Part shown: positions 25,125-33,454 of the stretch, piece by piece
How the letters are laid out: each line of letters starts with the position of its first letter
Position numbering within the stretch: position 1 is the first letter of the stretch
DNA from: Paludibacteraceae bacterium
GTDB lineage: Bacteria > Bacteroidota > Bacteroidia > Bacteroidales > Paludibacteraceae
Direction: 5' to 3'
Length of the DNA stretch: 35,781 nt
NCBI GenBank assembly: GCA_017546705.1
Contig: JAFYSB010000046.1
Span: forward strand, 1-35,781
The notes under the pieces: model-generated
Seen by the model: the letters and a program-made list of their open reading frames with translations, nothing else
Told to the model about the DNA's origin: nothing
The model's database searches: none
Program-made: the position numbers and the translations under genes

Positions 25125-28100
25125 TTATTTCACGATTTGTCCGTTGCCGTTATATACGTTGCCATCGCGTAGTATATATAGGTGTCCGTTGTGTATGATC
25201 TTTTGTGCCTGTTTGTCTTGACCGATAGCGTTAGGCAGGTCGGTAGGTGCATTTTGGCGTGGTACCGCATAGATAGCGAAGCGGTTGTCGGCTTGTGTGC
25301 GCTCGCTGTAGAAGGTGTAGTCGCTGATGAGCAGGTTGGTGAGTTCGCCAGTCTGGTAGTCCACCAAGACGAGTTGCTCGTATTGCTCGTTGAGTAGGTC
25401 GATGCTGGAGGTTGCTTCGTTGAGGCGGAAGGTGTATTCACCTTGCTCAGGTGCGCGGTAGCCAACAGGTATCACTTGCATGTTGCTGCGGATAGCCAAT
25501 GCTTGGAAGGCGAGTGGGGTATTATCTGCCATCAGGGTATATACGCTGAGGTTGTATGCCGAGCCGAAGAGCTTCTCCAAGTCGCGTCCGATCTCGTATG
25601 CATCGCTGTAGCGGTCGCTGATGATGATACCTGTTTGGTCGGAGCTGTGGTTGTCGCTCAATGTGATATCTACATCCATCTTCACTGGGCGTTCCTCTGC
25701 GTTGCGAGCAGCGATGCTTGCAGGTGCTGTTTGACGACCTTCAGCAGCGAAGCTCATGGTACCACCTTTACCTACTTGCACGAAGAAACTGTATGCTGGG
25801 CTGAGAGTAGCGTCGCTGAGTTTGACTTGATTGTAATGCGCGAAGTTGTAGGTAGGGATAGTCACGTAAGGTACGTCTTCACCATCGTAGGAGTATTCAC
25901 CATTATTGATGCGGATTTCGCCATTGATGAATGATCCGTCGTTGCTTGCGTTTTCGCCTGCGAAGTTGGTGAGATATGGGTTCGCTACGAAGTTCCAACC
26001 AGCATGGCGTTGGTGCTCGGTGGCAGCTGCGCCTTTGTGTGCAACAACTTCAACTGCGTTGCGGGTGATGGTGTCTATCTGGAATTGCTCACCATTTGCG
26101 AGCCAATCGTTGCTGACGCTCATAGGGATACGGATAGTAGCAGTATCCTTGTCAGGATAGGTAAGCGCAGAGATGATATAACCTACACCAGGTTGTAATT
26201 TCTCGTTGCGGTTGAGTTGTACCCAGTTGTTGGTTTGGTCAACACCCTCTTCTGCGCGACGTGCGCCGTCGTAGGTCTTGATAGCAAAGTGGGTGCCATA
26301 TCTGGAAGCCGCTGCTAAGGTTGAGTCGAGATATTCAACGTTAGCATCAATGGTTGCTGCAAATGGTACTGCAAATGGATACCAACTCTTGCTGTTGACT
26401 ACCAAGTCGAGGTTGATCTTGTTGTTGTTTCTTACTAAGGTAGCACCTTCTGGGATATTGACAACTGGCATAGCGTATGTGCTATCTGCTTGCAAACCGC
26501 CCTTGAGGGTGAGGGAATTGATGGTGGTGGTACCTTCAGCCAATGTCAAGGTGTTGCCACCTGTTACTACAACGTCGGTTGTTGCTAAGTCGGCTATGCC
26601 GCTTTCATCGGTTGGAATAGTATTTGTATTCCATGTCCATTGTGCGTAGAGGGTGGTATTTTTTGTAACTTCAAATGAATCTCCTGGTTTGTAAGATTTA
26701 CCACTGTCATCAATCCAAGTGCCAGCGAAAGTACGGCCGAGTTCTTGAGGATCGGTAGTTGGTGTACAATCAGGAATGGTGTATGTGCTGAATTGAGGAA
26801 CTAGTCTTTCACCAGGATTTTCATCACAAGTAGTAGAATACCCACCAGTAAAGCCATAGTAGGTTACAAGGAAGTCACCGCAAGAAGTAGAGTAGTCGGT
26901 GTATGTTACTTCGCCAGATTGCCATACGATGGTAATGCTTGTGAGGTACATGGCACCGCTCTTAGAGCGCAAACCAATGTATTGATAATTACCATCGATA
27001 GTTAGCGGTGTAGAGGTGCCATTGGCAATAGAACCTAATAGAGAACCTTTTTTAGTATCATCGTATAGATCAGATGCTGCAGAATAAGCGGTGTTCTTTC
27101 CGTAAATATCCAGTGTTCTATCTGCTAACGTATTGGAATCCCATACGACTGTGATTGATTTGATAGAACCGCCAGATGTGGTGGTGACAATACCTGAATT
27201 ATTAGTACTACGTAGCTGAATTGCACTATATCCATTAGCAGAACTTCCGGCGTAAAGGGCATCAGATGTGTATTTCTTGTCAGTAAATGCCATGTAAGTA
27301 TTACCACTACTCTCCTTTCCGTTGATGGTGTGTGTTAGTTCATCCGTGATGTTTGCAGCTCCTGCTATATCTCCCTGTGCAAACACAGCGTAGTAGGTCG
27401 TATTTTCAGTTGGTACGATATCTTCGGTGATAGGATCGAAATCACTACCATCGCTCGCTATGTTACGAGTAGTGCTCCAACCCATGAATGTTTTTCCTTT
27501 GCAGCCATCAGGAGTAGCTGGAGTTGGGAGTTCGCCAAGTGCTTCGCCAATAGATTGACCATAAATGATGGGATTGGTAGTTTTGGTGGCACCTGCAATC
27601 CAAGTGATGGTTACTGCAACTTCTGTCGTGAAGGTTGCTTCAGCAGATATTTCACTATCAATAAATGTAGTACCATTGCCAATCGCTTGTACAGTCCATG
27701 TGTAAGCTGTCTTTTGTTTGAGTGAATGGGTGGTATAAGAATTGGTGTTGGTATTGTATTCTGTGCCATTAATCACTACCTTATAACTTCTTGCACCTGC
27801 TACTTCGTCCCATGTTAGGGTTGCGCTATTGTGTGTGATATCGGTAGTGTTGAGGTTAGTAGGAGTCTCCAGTTGTCTGCTTCCACAGGTGGTGGTATAG
27901 TCGGTGTAATAGCTTGCGCTACCACTGCTTGTTACAGCAATAGATTGGATACGACGGTTGCCCGATGAACCGTCGATAGTAAAGACTATAGAATTGGCTT
28001 CACCGCTCCAAGTGTCGGTAGAGAATGTACCCACATCCGTTGTGATAGCATTAGAACCATCGCTAGTACCAAATGTAATAACAATATTAGAAATAGTATT

Positions 28101-31100
28101 TTCAGAACTTACAGTAAATGTGTTTCCTCCGTATGCTCGGATAGCAGAACCAGAAGTATAGTATTTTGGTGCGTTGTTAGCATTTGTTCCTTTATTAAAA
28201 GTAACTGTGATGTCTCCTTCAGTAGCTAAACTTATTGGCTGTTCATTCGTATATCCCTTTTGAGAGAAATTCAATGTTGTTTCTGCACCTCCGTCAGATG
28301 AGGTCTTTGTAGCAAAGACTGCATAGTAAGTAGCGTCACTTGTTACAGTACCTTCTGCTTCTGTGAATAGAATATCGGTTCCGTGACGATAACCTAATTC
28401 ATCGGTCCAACCTACATGATCCATGCCGTCGCAAGGAGTGATATCTATTGATGGTAATGCGAGATCTTGACCATGGGTATAAGTAACTGGATTATCTTCT
28501 CCATTGACACTCCAGTTTACAGTATATGTTACATCACTCCATACAGCATGTAGGGTGACGTTGGCAGCGATGTTGTTGATGGTTTCGCCTGCTTGGTATT
28601 CCACCTCGCCATCTGCTGTTGTTGCCCAACCAGCAAAGGTGTTATTTGCCTTGGTAGGCTCAGTTTCGCAAATATCGAAGCTTCCGCCATTAGCTGCACA
28701 ACCATCGTCGCAACCGTGCCAGATTACTCCGTCAACGTAGTATTTTATAGAGAATAGAGTGGTGAAATTTTCACCAACTGCGTATTCACTACTGCTGTAG
28801 TTCGTGCCATCCCCTATAGCGCGCACTTTCCATGAGTTTTCATTTCCACCAGTAAGACCTTCGATAGTGATAGATGGTTCATCGGTGGTGTATGTTGTAT
28901 TGTGAGCGTTTAGTGTACGAACAACTTCGTAGCCAGTTGCGTTTTCAACTTCCTCCCAAGAGAGTGTTACACTTGAGCAAGTTAAATCTTCTACAGCCAA
29001 ACCAGCAGGTTCATCAAGTGCAGGAGCTGTAAAAGTACAAGTGGTTGTATAGCCAGTATAAGTGGGTGAGGCGCTTGATGACCATTCAATGGAGATACTA
29101 TTGAGGTATATAGCATTACTATAAGAACGCAAACCGATGTATTGGTAATCGCCATCAATGATTAATTCTGTAGAAGTGCCTTTGACAATAGAACCGAGTT
29201 TTGTACCTCGCGTATTTGCATCGTACAAGTCAGAAGCTGCAGTATATGCGGTATTCTTTCCGTAAATATCAAGCGTTCTTTCGTCTGTTGTATGGGAGTG
29301 CCAGTCGACAGTGATTGACTTTGCATAACCTCCAGATGTGGTGGTTACAATACCTGAAGTACTTTTGTCACTGCGCAATTGAATAACTCCCTTAGCTTCC
29401 TTGTTATTACCATTTGCTGAGTTACCCGCATACGCAGCGTCTGATGTGTATGATTTGTCGCTAAAGTCCTCATATGAGGTGTTTGTGTTTCCTTTTCCGT
29501 TGATTTCGTGCGTGAGAATATCGGTTGTGTTTTGGCCGTTGCCACTTCCAGTTAATGTAGCAAATACGGCATGGAATGTGGTATTCTTAAGTATTTGAGG
29601 AGATGTACCTGCAGAGGTGAATAAAACGCTTGGTTTGTTTCCGTCGCTTACCTCTTGATCGCTCCATCCTACGAAAGTCTTACCGCTACAATCCAGAGTT
29701 GGATTAGTAGGTAAGGTGCTTACTCGTTCGTTGTTCAATACGGTGGTTGATGGTTCACCATTAGTGTGTTCGTCTCCATCTACCATCCAAGTGATGGTAT
29801 GAATCTTTTTAGCAGCAATAGTAAACGTTACATTGCTCTTAATAACTCCTGTCAATGTGAGCACGCCTGTACTTTGATTCCATGTGTACTCGCATCCAGA
29901 GAAAGTAATTATCTTTGGCAACCCATATCCATCCTCTGGTGTAAACGTATATGCCAAATTCGCTGCACTTCCTGTATATGTGTATGTGGTAGGGATTTCA
30001 GGAGCAACAGTACAATGCTCTAATGTTGCTTTGATAGTATATTCGGCGATTGTCCACTTTGCGTAAAGGGTGATATCAGCAGTGATTGGTGTATTAAAAT
30101 CAAACTGATTTCCTGTACATTGCTGATTGCTATACCATCCACCAAAGGTGTAACCTGTTTCTTTTGGTTCTGTAGGTTCGCTAGCTGTTTCCCCGCTGGT
30201 GATAGTTTGTGCAGCAGGCGCTGTGCTATGTCCGTTGGCGTTGAACGTAACGGTGTAGGTTTCTACTGGAGTAGAATCGCTACAAGTTGTGATGTAGTTG
30301 TCGTAAGTAGTGGTTGAGCCACCGCCTGCAACAGTTTGTGTAAATGTAACTTTAATGTTAGAACTCTTACCTGTTGCGTTACCAATTTTTATTTGAAAAT
30401 ATCCATTACCAACTGTTGTACCGCTTGATGGTTGTTCAGAAGTTCCGTAGTAAGTAGTAAATGTTCCGTTCGTTTTTGTAATCTCAACTGATTTGATTGT
30501 TCCTAAATCAGTGCTATTAAAAATGTATCCAGTATTCTTTTGCCATTGCATAACACCTGATTGCAGCATAACCTGATTAGATGTCCATTTTACTTCCATA
30601 GTAGAACCATCAGAGGCTTCTGCAGTAGATGTTTTTTCGTTATTGTTAGCTGCATAAGATGTAGTATTAAAGTCTGCTGTTGTGATATTGAAAGAGAAAT
30701 CCTTCTCTTCGCCACCACCGCCAGTTGTGGTTGCTTCAGCAAAGACAGCATAGTAGGTAACAGCACCATTCACCGCAGGCATATTGTTGGCTGAAGTGTA
30801 TATCGTTTTTGCGCTGATATTATCTATTTTTCCATCCCATGTGGCAGTTGCCCAACCATAGAAGGTGTTACTAGTAGCATCACAACTGCTTGGAGTTGCA
30901 GGGAAAGTAGGTTTGCTACCTTCTGTAACTTGAGTTGTTTCATATACTTCACCATTTACATTCCATGTGACGGTGTATTTAGGGATTGCTTCGAAATTGA
31001 TGGTTATAGTACAATTTGAAGAGGGAGTAACGCTAAAGGTGTTATTATCATTATTTGTGACAACCGCTGTACCACTTGTCACAGTATAGCCCGCATCACC

Positions 31101-31862
31101 GCTTTTAACACGATAGCCAGCGTTTGGAGTAGCAGTGATAGTTGTACCACTCACAGAAACAGTTCCGTAACTATTGTTGTTACTTGTAGCTGTGATAGTG
31201 AATGAAGGGGCAGCAGCAGTTTTTTTTGTCCAAACAACTTTCAAAGAGTTTGTTGCATCTGCAGAAAGAGCCGTACTTGAAGTTTTTAGATTATACAAAA
31301 TGAAATAAGATACATCTTCGTTCGTATTAGTCCATGTCAATGTGGCTTGTCCACTTGAGGTAGGAGATGCCTTTGTTGCTGTACCACTAGGTGTTGTGGT
31401 ATTATTAGGATTACTATATGCAGTGGATCCAAAATAGACAACTGATCTATTATTTGTAGAACCATCGATTGTTCCTCCACTTACTGTAAGCGATACTTGT
31501 GAAATATAATATCCATCATAAGTTGTTGTGTTACGGCAACTAAAATTACTCGCTGCCGAACTTTGATTTCCGCGTACAGCACCAGTACTTCCATTGAATA
31601 CCTGCATCGCATATTTTACAGAAGTTGCATTGGTTGAGTTTGCAACAGCAGTTTTATCCGTACCTGCCGCAGAAAAGGAATTGGTCGTGTAACTTCCGAA
31701 ACCTTTTGCGAACATAATGTCGGTCTTTGTCTGTGCCCACGCGTTTGTGGTGACGGTAAGGGTTAGGAACATGACGAGCAAGAGGCGTATAGTCTTGCTA
31801 TACCCTTGCAATAGCGTTAAGAGATTGTTTGCCACTTGGGCAGAAAAAGTAGAATTTTTCAT
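25125..31862 (-). CDS. Giant secreted surface protein (2245 residues) with InlB-like repeats, fibronectin type III domains and T9SS tail
   Basis: A long signal peptide (about 1-43, ending TNAWA) is followed by many InlB-type B-repeats (GWxxxxxG with YYAVFA endings). Two fibronectin type III domains lie at about 956-1033 and 1336-1411. A repeated module of about 90 residues occurs at about 838-928 and 1558-1648 (GIVTTTSGGxxKSITV, ERTLDIYGKNTAY or DRTLDIYGKNTAY, YQYIGLRS), the product of an internal duplication. The C-terminal third (about 1740-2210) is a beta-rich region common in Bacteroidales surface proteins (WYPFAVPF, GWNFVANPYL). The end, KIIHNGHLYILRDGNVYNGNGQIVK, is a short T9SS signal. 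It is probably an adhesin or scaffold; no catalytic motif was seen. No consensus promoter was found in its upstream spacer. Confidence 0.82.
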   Translation of the reverse strand: MKNSTFSAQVANNLLTLLQGYSKTIRLLLVMFLTLTVTTNAWAQTKTDIMFAKGFGSYTTNSFSAAGTDKTAVANSTNATSVKYAMQVFNGSTGAVRGNQSSAASNFSCRNTTTYDGYYISQVSLTVSGGTIDGSTNNRSVVYFGSTAYSNPNNTTTPSGTATKASPTSSGQATLTWTNTNEDVSYFILYNLKTSSTALSADATNSLKVVWTKKTAAAPSFTITATSNNNSYGTVSVSGTTITATPNAGYRVKSGDAGYTVTSGTAVVTNNDNNTFSVTPSSNCTITINFEAIPKYTVTWNVNGEVYETTQVTEGSKPTFPATPSSCDATSNTFYGWATATWDGKIDNISAKTIYTSANNMPAVNGAVTYYAVFAEATTTGGGGEEKDFSFNITTADFNTTSYAANNNEKTSTAEASDGSTMEVKWTSNQVMLQSGVMQWQKNTGYIFNSTDLGTIKSVEITKTNGTFTTYYGTSEQPSSGTTVGNGYFQIKIGNATGKSSNIKVTFTQTVAGGGSTTTYDNYITTCSDSTPVETYTVTFNANGHSTAPAAQTITSGETASEPTEPKETGYTFGGWYSNQQCTGNQFDFNTPITADITLYAKWTIAEYTIKATLEHCTVAPEIPTTYTYTGSAANLAYTFTPEDGYGLPKIITFSGCEYTWNQSTGVLTLTGVIKSNVTFTIAAKKIHTITWMVDGDEHTNGEPSTTVLNNERVSTLPTNPTLDCSGKTFVGWSDQEVSDGNKPSVLFTSAGTSPQILKNTTFHAVFATLTGSGNGQNTTDILTHEINGKGNTNTSYEDFSDKSYTSDAAYAGNSANGNNKEAKGVIQLRSDKSTSGIVTTTSGGYAKSITVDWHSHTTDERTLDIYGKNTAYTAASDLYDANTRGTKLGSIVKGTSTELIIDGDYQYIGLRSYSNAIYLNSISIEWSSSASPTYTGYTTTCTFTAPALDEPAGLAVEDLTCSSVTLSWEEVENATGYEVVRTLNAHNTTYTTDEPSITIEGLTGGNENSWKVRAIGDGTNYSSSEYAVGENFTTLFSIKYYVDGVIWHGCDDGCAANGGSFDICETEPTKANNTFAGWATTADGEVEYQAGETINNIAANVTLHAVWSDVTYTVNWSVNGEDNPVTYTHGQDLALPSIDITPCDGMDHVGWTDELGYRHGTDILFTEAEGTVTSDATYYAVFATKTSSDGGAETTLNFSQKGYTNEQPISLATEGDITVTFNKGTNANNAPKYYTSGSAIRAYGGNTFTVSSENTISNIVITFGTSDGSNAITTDVGTFSTDTWSGEANSIVFTIDGSSGNRRIQSIAVTSSGSASYYTDYTTTCGSRQLETPTNLNTTDITHNSATLTWDEVAGARSYKVVINGTEYNTNTNSYTTHSLKQKTAYTWTVQAIGNGTTFIDSEISAEATFTTEVAVTITWIAGATKTTNPIIYGQSIGEALGELPTPATPDGCKGKTFMGWSTTRNIASDGSDFDPITEDIVPTENTTYYAVFAQGDIAGAANITDELTHTINGKESSGNTYMAFTDKKYTSDALYAGSSANGYSAIQLRSTNNSGIVTTTSGGSIKSITVVWDSNTLADRTLDIYGKNTAYSAASDLYDDTKKGSLLGSIANGTSTPLTIDGNYQYIGLRSKSGAMYLTSITIVWQSGEVTYTDYSTSCGDFLVTYYGFTGGYSTTCDENPGERLVPQFSTYTIPDCTPTTDPQELGRTFAGTWIDDSGKSYKPGDSFEVTKNTTLYAQWTWNTNTIPTDESGIADLATTDVVVTGGNTLTLAEGTTTINSLTLKGGLQADSTYAMPVVNIPEGATLVRNNNKINLDLVVNSKSWYPFAVPFAATIDANVEYLDSTLAAASRYGTHFAIKTYDGARRAEEGVDQTNNWVQLNRNEKLQPGVGYIISALTYPDKDTATIRIPMSVSNDWLANGEQFQIDTITRNAVEVVAHKGAAATEHQRHAGWNFVANPYLTNFAGENASNDGSFINGEIRINNGEYSYDGEDVPYVTIPTYNFAHYNQVKLSDATLSPAYSFFVQVGKGGTMSFAAEGRQTAPASIAARNAEERPVKMDVDITLSDNHSSDQTGIIISDRYSDAYEIGRDLEKLFGSAYNLSVYTLMADNTPLAFQALAIRSNMQVIPVGYRAPEQGEYTFRLNEATSSIDLLNEQYEQLVLVDYQTGELTNLLISDYTFYSERTQADNRFAIYAVPRQNAPTDLPNAIGQDKQAQKIIHNGHLYILRDGNVYNGNGQIVK

Positions 31863-31894
31863 ATTGTTGTTGTTTTATTATTATTCGCTTGGTT

Positions 31895-31938
31895 GTTGGT
31901 CTAATTGGAGTAATTGGTCTAATTAGTCGAATTGGTTG
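31895..31938. repeat. 9-nt repeat array upstream of the giant surface protein gene
   Basis: About five units of TAATTRGTC, starting 33 nt before the gene's start codon. Confidence 0.88.
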
Positions 31939-32028
31939 GTGTTGTGCTCCTTGCCCTGGTGGGGTGGGTTGTTATCCCTTATGTACCCTCGGTTGTCACT
32001 CGGGAATCCTACGGGGGACATACGGTGA

Positions 32029-32072
32029 GGTTCCAATCAGGTTCCAATCAGGTTCCAATGAGGTTCCAATCA
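32029..32072. repeat. 11-nt tandem array (4 units)
   Basis: GGTTCCAATCA four times, with one C-to-G change in unit 3. The unit length matches the 11-nt arrays at 16162-16205 and 33374-33428 but the sequence differs. Confidence 0.92.
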
Positions 32073-32121
32073 AATCAGGTGGCATACAAGGGGCAATACA
32101 CTGGGGGAATGCTTCTTGTAG

Positions 32122-32190
32122 GTTAGTCTAATTGGGCAAATTGGAGTAATTGGTCGAATTAGACTGATTGGGGGATTGGGTTGATTGGTT
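32122..32190. repeat. 9-nt repeat array after the BRO-N gene
   Basis: About seven degenerate units of the TAATTRGTC family, reaching the stop codon of the BRO-N/DinD-like gene at 32189-32191. Confidence 0.82.
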
Positions 32191-33040
32191 ATTCTTCCCC
32201 AGTGGCCAGCGGTAGTTCGTCGGGCGGAGTGGTGAAATGCACTGCACGCTTGTCGGAAATAACCGTCCTGCCTAACTCATGCTCCAACTGCTCGCGAGCG
32301 ACATGCGCCACATTGCCACCCCGCTGTGCGACTTGTGCATTGGCTTGGAAGCCTTGCGGGTTCTCGCGCTGACTCAACTCGGTGGCTGCTGCCTCCGCCA
32401 GACCATTGAGCATCAACTCCACATTGGTCATGTTATCTCGCAAATTCTCCTTGCGCAATCCCTTGTGCGCTTTGTACTCGCGGGTGGTCATACCACTCCA
32501 CGCCTTAGAGATGATATCCGTGAGTATCGCATAGTCACGCTCCTCAGTCATGCCACCACGTTTCCACTCATCCGTCAGCCCTTTGCGCACCTCAATAGTC
32601 TTGATGCGTTGGTTGATCCATGATTCGGAATAGCCCAAACGGCGATAGTCGCGGATAGCCTGCTCAATGCTCAACTCAGGGTCTTGCAACTGCTCTAAGC
32701 GTTGGCGTCCTACCTCAGCTAACCACAACTTGAACGGCTCCGCTTTCTTGCTAGGCACGGACTGAATCAAGCGGAAGAGCTGCTCGGTGGTGGCTACGTC
32801 GGTAAGGTATTTCTTGCCATCAGAAGAGGGTAATTTCAGTTGTCCTATATTTGCGGACAACTCACTTCCCTCTGTCTCTAATTTGGTTTTCAAATCATTC
32901 CAATACTTGCGGGGACGGGGGCTATCCGTCAGGACTTGGATAACGTCAACTACGGAGAAGAAGTATTGCTGCTTCTCTTCGTCCCAAAGGTAGCGCACTT
33001 GCTTGCCTTCGAATAGACTTATGTGGTTCTGATTGGTCAT
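32189..33040 (-). CDS. BRO-N domain / DinD-like protein
   Basis: This 283-residue cytoplasmic protein has an N-terminal BRO-N domain (about 8-115, VRYLWDEEKQQYFFSVVDVI to FRLIQSVPSKKAEPFKLWLAEVG), a presumed DNA-binding module of phage antirepressors and baculovirus BRO proteins. The C-terminal half (AILTDIISKAWSGMTTREYK, AHKGLRKENLRDNMTNVELMLNGLAEAA, then a Gln/Asn-rich stretch and GRTVISDKRA) follows the layout of DinD, an SOS-induced RecA-filament antagonist of E. coli, as best I recall it. A regulatory or DNA-damage role is therefore plausible but unproven. It has its own promoter (33211-33242) and a perfect palindrome about 22 nt before the start codon, which could be an operator. No prophage genes lie nearby. 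Confidence 0.78.
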   Translation of the reverse strand: MTNQNHISLFEGKQVRYLWDEEKQQYFFSVVDVIQVLTDSPRPRKYWNDLKTKLETEGSELSANIGQLKLPSSDGKKYLTDVATTEQLFRLIQSVPSKKAEPFKLWLAEVGRQRLEQLQDPELSIEQAIRDYRRLGYSESWINQRIKTIEVRKGLTDEWKRGGMTEERDYAILTDIISKAWSGMTTREYKAHKGLRKENLRDNMTNVELMLNGLAEAAATELSQRENPQGFQANAQVAQRGGNVAHVAREQLEHELGRTVISDKRAVHFTTPPDELPLATGEE

Positions 33041-33061
33041 CTGCTTTTGGCCTCATGTGTA

Positions 33062-33079
33062 TGCACGCGTAGGCGTGCA
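33062..33079. promoter_or_regulatory. Palindrome in the BRO-N gene leader (possible operator)
   Basis: TGCACGC, loop GTAG, GCGTGCA: 7-bp perfect arms, 21 nt upstream of the start codon. It may be a repressor site, possibly autoregulatory, or an RNA hairpin near the ribosome-binding region. The remainder of the 33041-33454 spacer holds the promoter, the hairpin at 33244-33277 and two repeat arrays. Confidence 0.45.
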
Positions 33080-33210
33080 CGTACAATATATAATAAAACA
33101 CACAGGCGGCATAGGGGGACTATACACGTCTGGTATTTAATCGACTGATATACAAGGCTTTGTCTTCATCAAACAGAGTGTCTTAACCGTTTTCTTTTGA
33201 AAAGACGCTA

Positions 33211-33242
33211 CAAAGGTACTAAGAATAATTGATATACGCAAA
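33211..33242 (-). promoter_or_regulatory. Bacteroidota-type promoter for the BRO-N gene
   Basis: On the minus strand TTTG (33242-33239), 20 nt, TACCTTTG (33218-33211), a consensus match. It implies a leader of about 165 nt. Confidence 0.75.
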
Positions 33243-33243
33243 C

Positions 33244-33277
33244 AAATCGCACAAAAATTTATAATTCTGTGCGATTT
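33244..33277. terminator. Hairpin directly upstream of the BRO-N promoter
   Basis: AAATCGCACA (33244-33253) pairs with TGTGCGATTT (33268-33277). It sits immediately before the -33 box, as in the terminator/promoter arrangement at 10511-10579. It probably ends the endonuclease transcript. Confidence 0.6.
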
Positions 33278-33289
33278 GTTATGATAGGG

Positions 33290-33336
33290 GGGATTGGTCG
33301 AATTGGTCGAATTAGTCGAATAGGGCGAATAGGTTC
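33290..33336. repeat. 9-nt repeat array downstream of the endonuclease gene
   Basis: Five units (GATTGGTCG, AATTGGTCG, AATTAGTCG, AATAGGGCG, AATAGGTTC), the rightmost member of the family in the window. Confidence 0.88.
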
Positions 33337-33373
33337 GATAATACTCGATCAACGGCAAAACTGCTTTGACAGT

Positions 33374-33428
33374 GATGTCTCATAGATGTCCCATAGATGT
33401 CTTATGGTGGTCGCGTAGTGGTCGCGAA
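33374..33428. repeat. 11-nt tandem arrays (3 + 2 units)
   Basis: Units GATGTCTCATA, GATGTCCCATA, GATGTCTTATG are followed directly by GTGGTCGCGTA, GTGGTCGCGAA. The second unit type also occurs, inverted, at 10596-10617. Confidence 0.85.
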
Positions 33429-33454
33429 ACAAACAAGACACTTATATAGCTCTG

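Larger units (their letters stand above)
31863..32188. other. Repeat-filled spacer upstream of the giant surface protein gene
   Basis: No gene is supported. The spacer consists of two 9-nt arrays (31895-31938 and 32122-32190) flanking a GC-rich stretch and an 11-nt tandem array (32029-32072). I found no TAnnTTTG-type promoter on the minus strand. Confidence 0.65.
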
